From the NCBI RefSeq assembly GCF_037543845.1, contig NZ_JBBIFX010000001.1, forward strand, positions 434,001-498,000: DNA of 64,000 nucleotides, given 5' to 3'. Made by a program: the position numbers and the translations under genes. The stretch's first letter is position 1, and each line of letters starts with the position of its first letter. Shown here in pieces: positions 63,415-64,000 of the stretch. The stretch comes from Gymnodinialimonas ulvae. GTDB taxonomy: Bacteria > Pseudomonadota > Alphaproteobacteria > Rhodobacterales > Rhodobacteraceae. The notes beneath the pieces are model-generated. The model worked only from the letters and a program-made list of their open reading frames with translations. It ran no database searches and was not told the origin of the DNA.

Positions 63415-64000
63415 ATGAAAAAGACACTCACCGCCCTCGCGGCCACAACCGCCCTTGTGGGCGCGGCGCAGGCCGAGGATCTCAACGTCGTCGGAAGCTG
63501 GTCGTCGCTGCCGCTGCACAACCAGTATGAAGCGCCGTTCTGGACCGAAACGCTTCCCAATGCGGGCGATTTCAATGTCGAGCTGACCACCCACAACCAG
63601 ATGGGTTTGGGCCTGTCGGAGATTTACCCGCTGCTGGGACAGGGGGTTTATGACGTCGCGATGACGGTGGCCGATTATGCCGTGGGCGATGCGCCCGAGT
63701 TGGAAGGCCTCGATGTGCCGCTTCTGGCGCTGACCGCCGACGAGGCGCGCGCCATGGTCAATGCGGCGCGGCCCATGGTCGAGGAAATTTTCCGCGACCG
63801 CTTCAACGCCGAGGTTCTCGCCATCGCGCCCTATCCGCCGCAGGTCGTGTTCTGCAATGCCGAGATCAGCAGCCTCGCCGATCTCGAAGGGCTGCAGGTC
63901 CGCGCCTCGGGCCGAATGACCGCGCTCTTCCTCGAAGCTTTGGGGGCCGAGGGCGTGAACGTGTCCTTTTCCGAAGTGCCGGGCGCGTTGCAGAACGGTG
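63415..64000 (+). CDS. TRAP transporter substrate-binding protein, N-terminal part
   Basis: The gene begins at ATG 63415 behind AGGAGGATATCCC and runs off the end of the window. Signal peptide KTLTALAATTALVGAAQA, then a DctP-like start: VVGSWSSLPLHNQYEAPFWTETLPNAG..MGLGLSEIYPLLGQGVYDVAMTVADY, and later LEGLQVRASGRMTALFLEALGAEGVNVSFSEVPGALQNG. TRAP binding proteins deliver organic acids to the DctQM permease, which should lie downstream. The substrate is probably what the DUF1445 enzyme and LysR regulator deal with. Confidence 0.9.
   Translation, partial: MKKTLTALAATTALVGAAQAEDLNVVGSWSSLPLHNQYEAPFWTETLPNAGDFNVELTTHNQMGLGLSEIYPLLGQGVYDVAMTVADYAVGDAPELEGLDVPLLALTADEARAMVNAARPMVEEIFRDRFNAEVLAIAPYPPQVVFCNAEISSLADLEGLQVRASGRMTALFLEALGAEGVNVSFSEVPGALQNG

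Overview
The window reads as chromosomal DNA of a Rhodobacteraceae (Roseobacter-group) alphaproteobacterium. The reasons are high GC with strongly GC-biased third codon positions, a GapR (DUF2312) gene, a ComEC without a separate metallo-lactamase domain, gltX next to gltA, a SAM-II-type riboswitch before metZ, and a TRAP/TctA/ABC transporter-rich gene content. I see no rRNA, no CRISPR array, no insertion sequence and no phage. There are three tRNAs (Asn-GTT, a CAT-anticodon tRNA, Thr-TGT).

Layout. 1-2930: the end of a TctA-type permease, an acyl-CoA ligase and a ketopantoate reductase-family gene. 3214-9987: two tRNAs, an MBL-fold hydrolase, an orphan EnvZ-like kinase, small secreted and membrane proteins, a nucleotide-sugar-transferase-fold protein and purMN. 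10145-21119: housekeeping genes (rnd, sufE, gltA, gltX, comEC, glcB, a cytochrome b561-like gene). 21196-21345: an array of degenerate GC/T-tract repeats next to a PAS-GGDEF-EAL gene. 23277-29047: a compact minus-strand operon built around TelA and XpaC, with a 29-residue membrane microprotein, a DUF2927 lipoprotein, two secreted DUF4241-like paralogues and an SPFH-GYF protein. 29343-33173: metZ behind a promoter and SAM-II riboswitch, translationally coupled to a GNAT and a glutamine amidotransferase gene, then folE2. 33351-38510: trkH, ggt, gapR, small genes and tRNA-Thr.

38616-46936 is a catabolic island. A BKACE (DUF849) gene diverges from a carbohydrate-type ABC transporter that is followed by a double NTF2-like protein, a double-cupin protein and an RraA-type lyase; its substrate is unknown. 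47233-56042 is an acetate locus: a consensus FNR-type site, acs, adk, a DUF4212/sodium-solute symporter pair, a cNMP-CBS-DUF294 regulator, a small membrane-anchored protein and a membrane-anchored PAS-DnaQ exonuclease.

56524-61576 holds the least familiar set: a cytoplasmic subtilase-like protein, a PAP2/haloperoxidase-fold protein that starts with eleven Ala-Gly-Arg repeats, and a SARP-TPR regulator with its own in-frame repeats. The window ends with a LysR gene, a DUF1445 (D-glutamate cyclase-like) gene and the start of a TRAP solute-binding protein. The most interesting leads are the TelA-XpaC operon, the subtilase/PAP2/SARP set, the acetate-linked exonuclease, and the ABC-NTF2-cupin-RraA operon.
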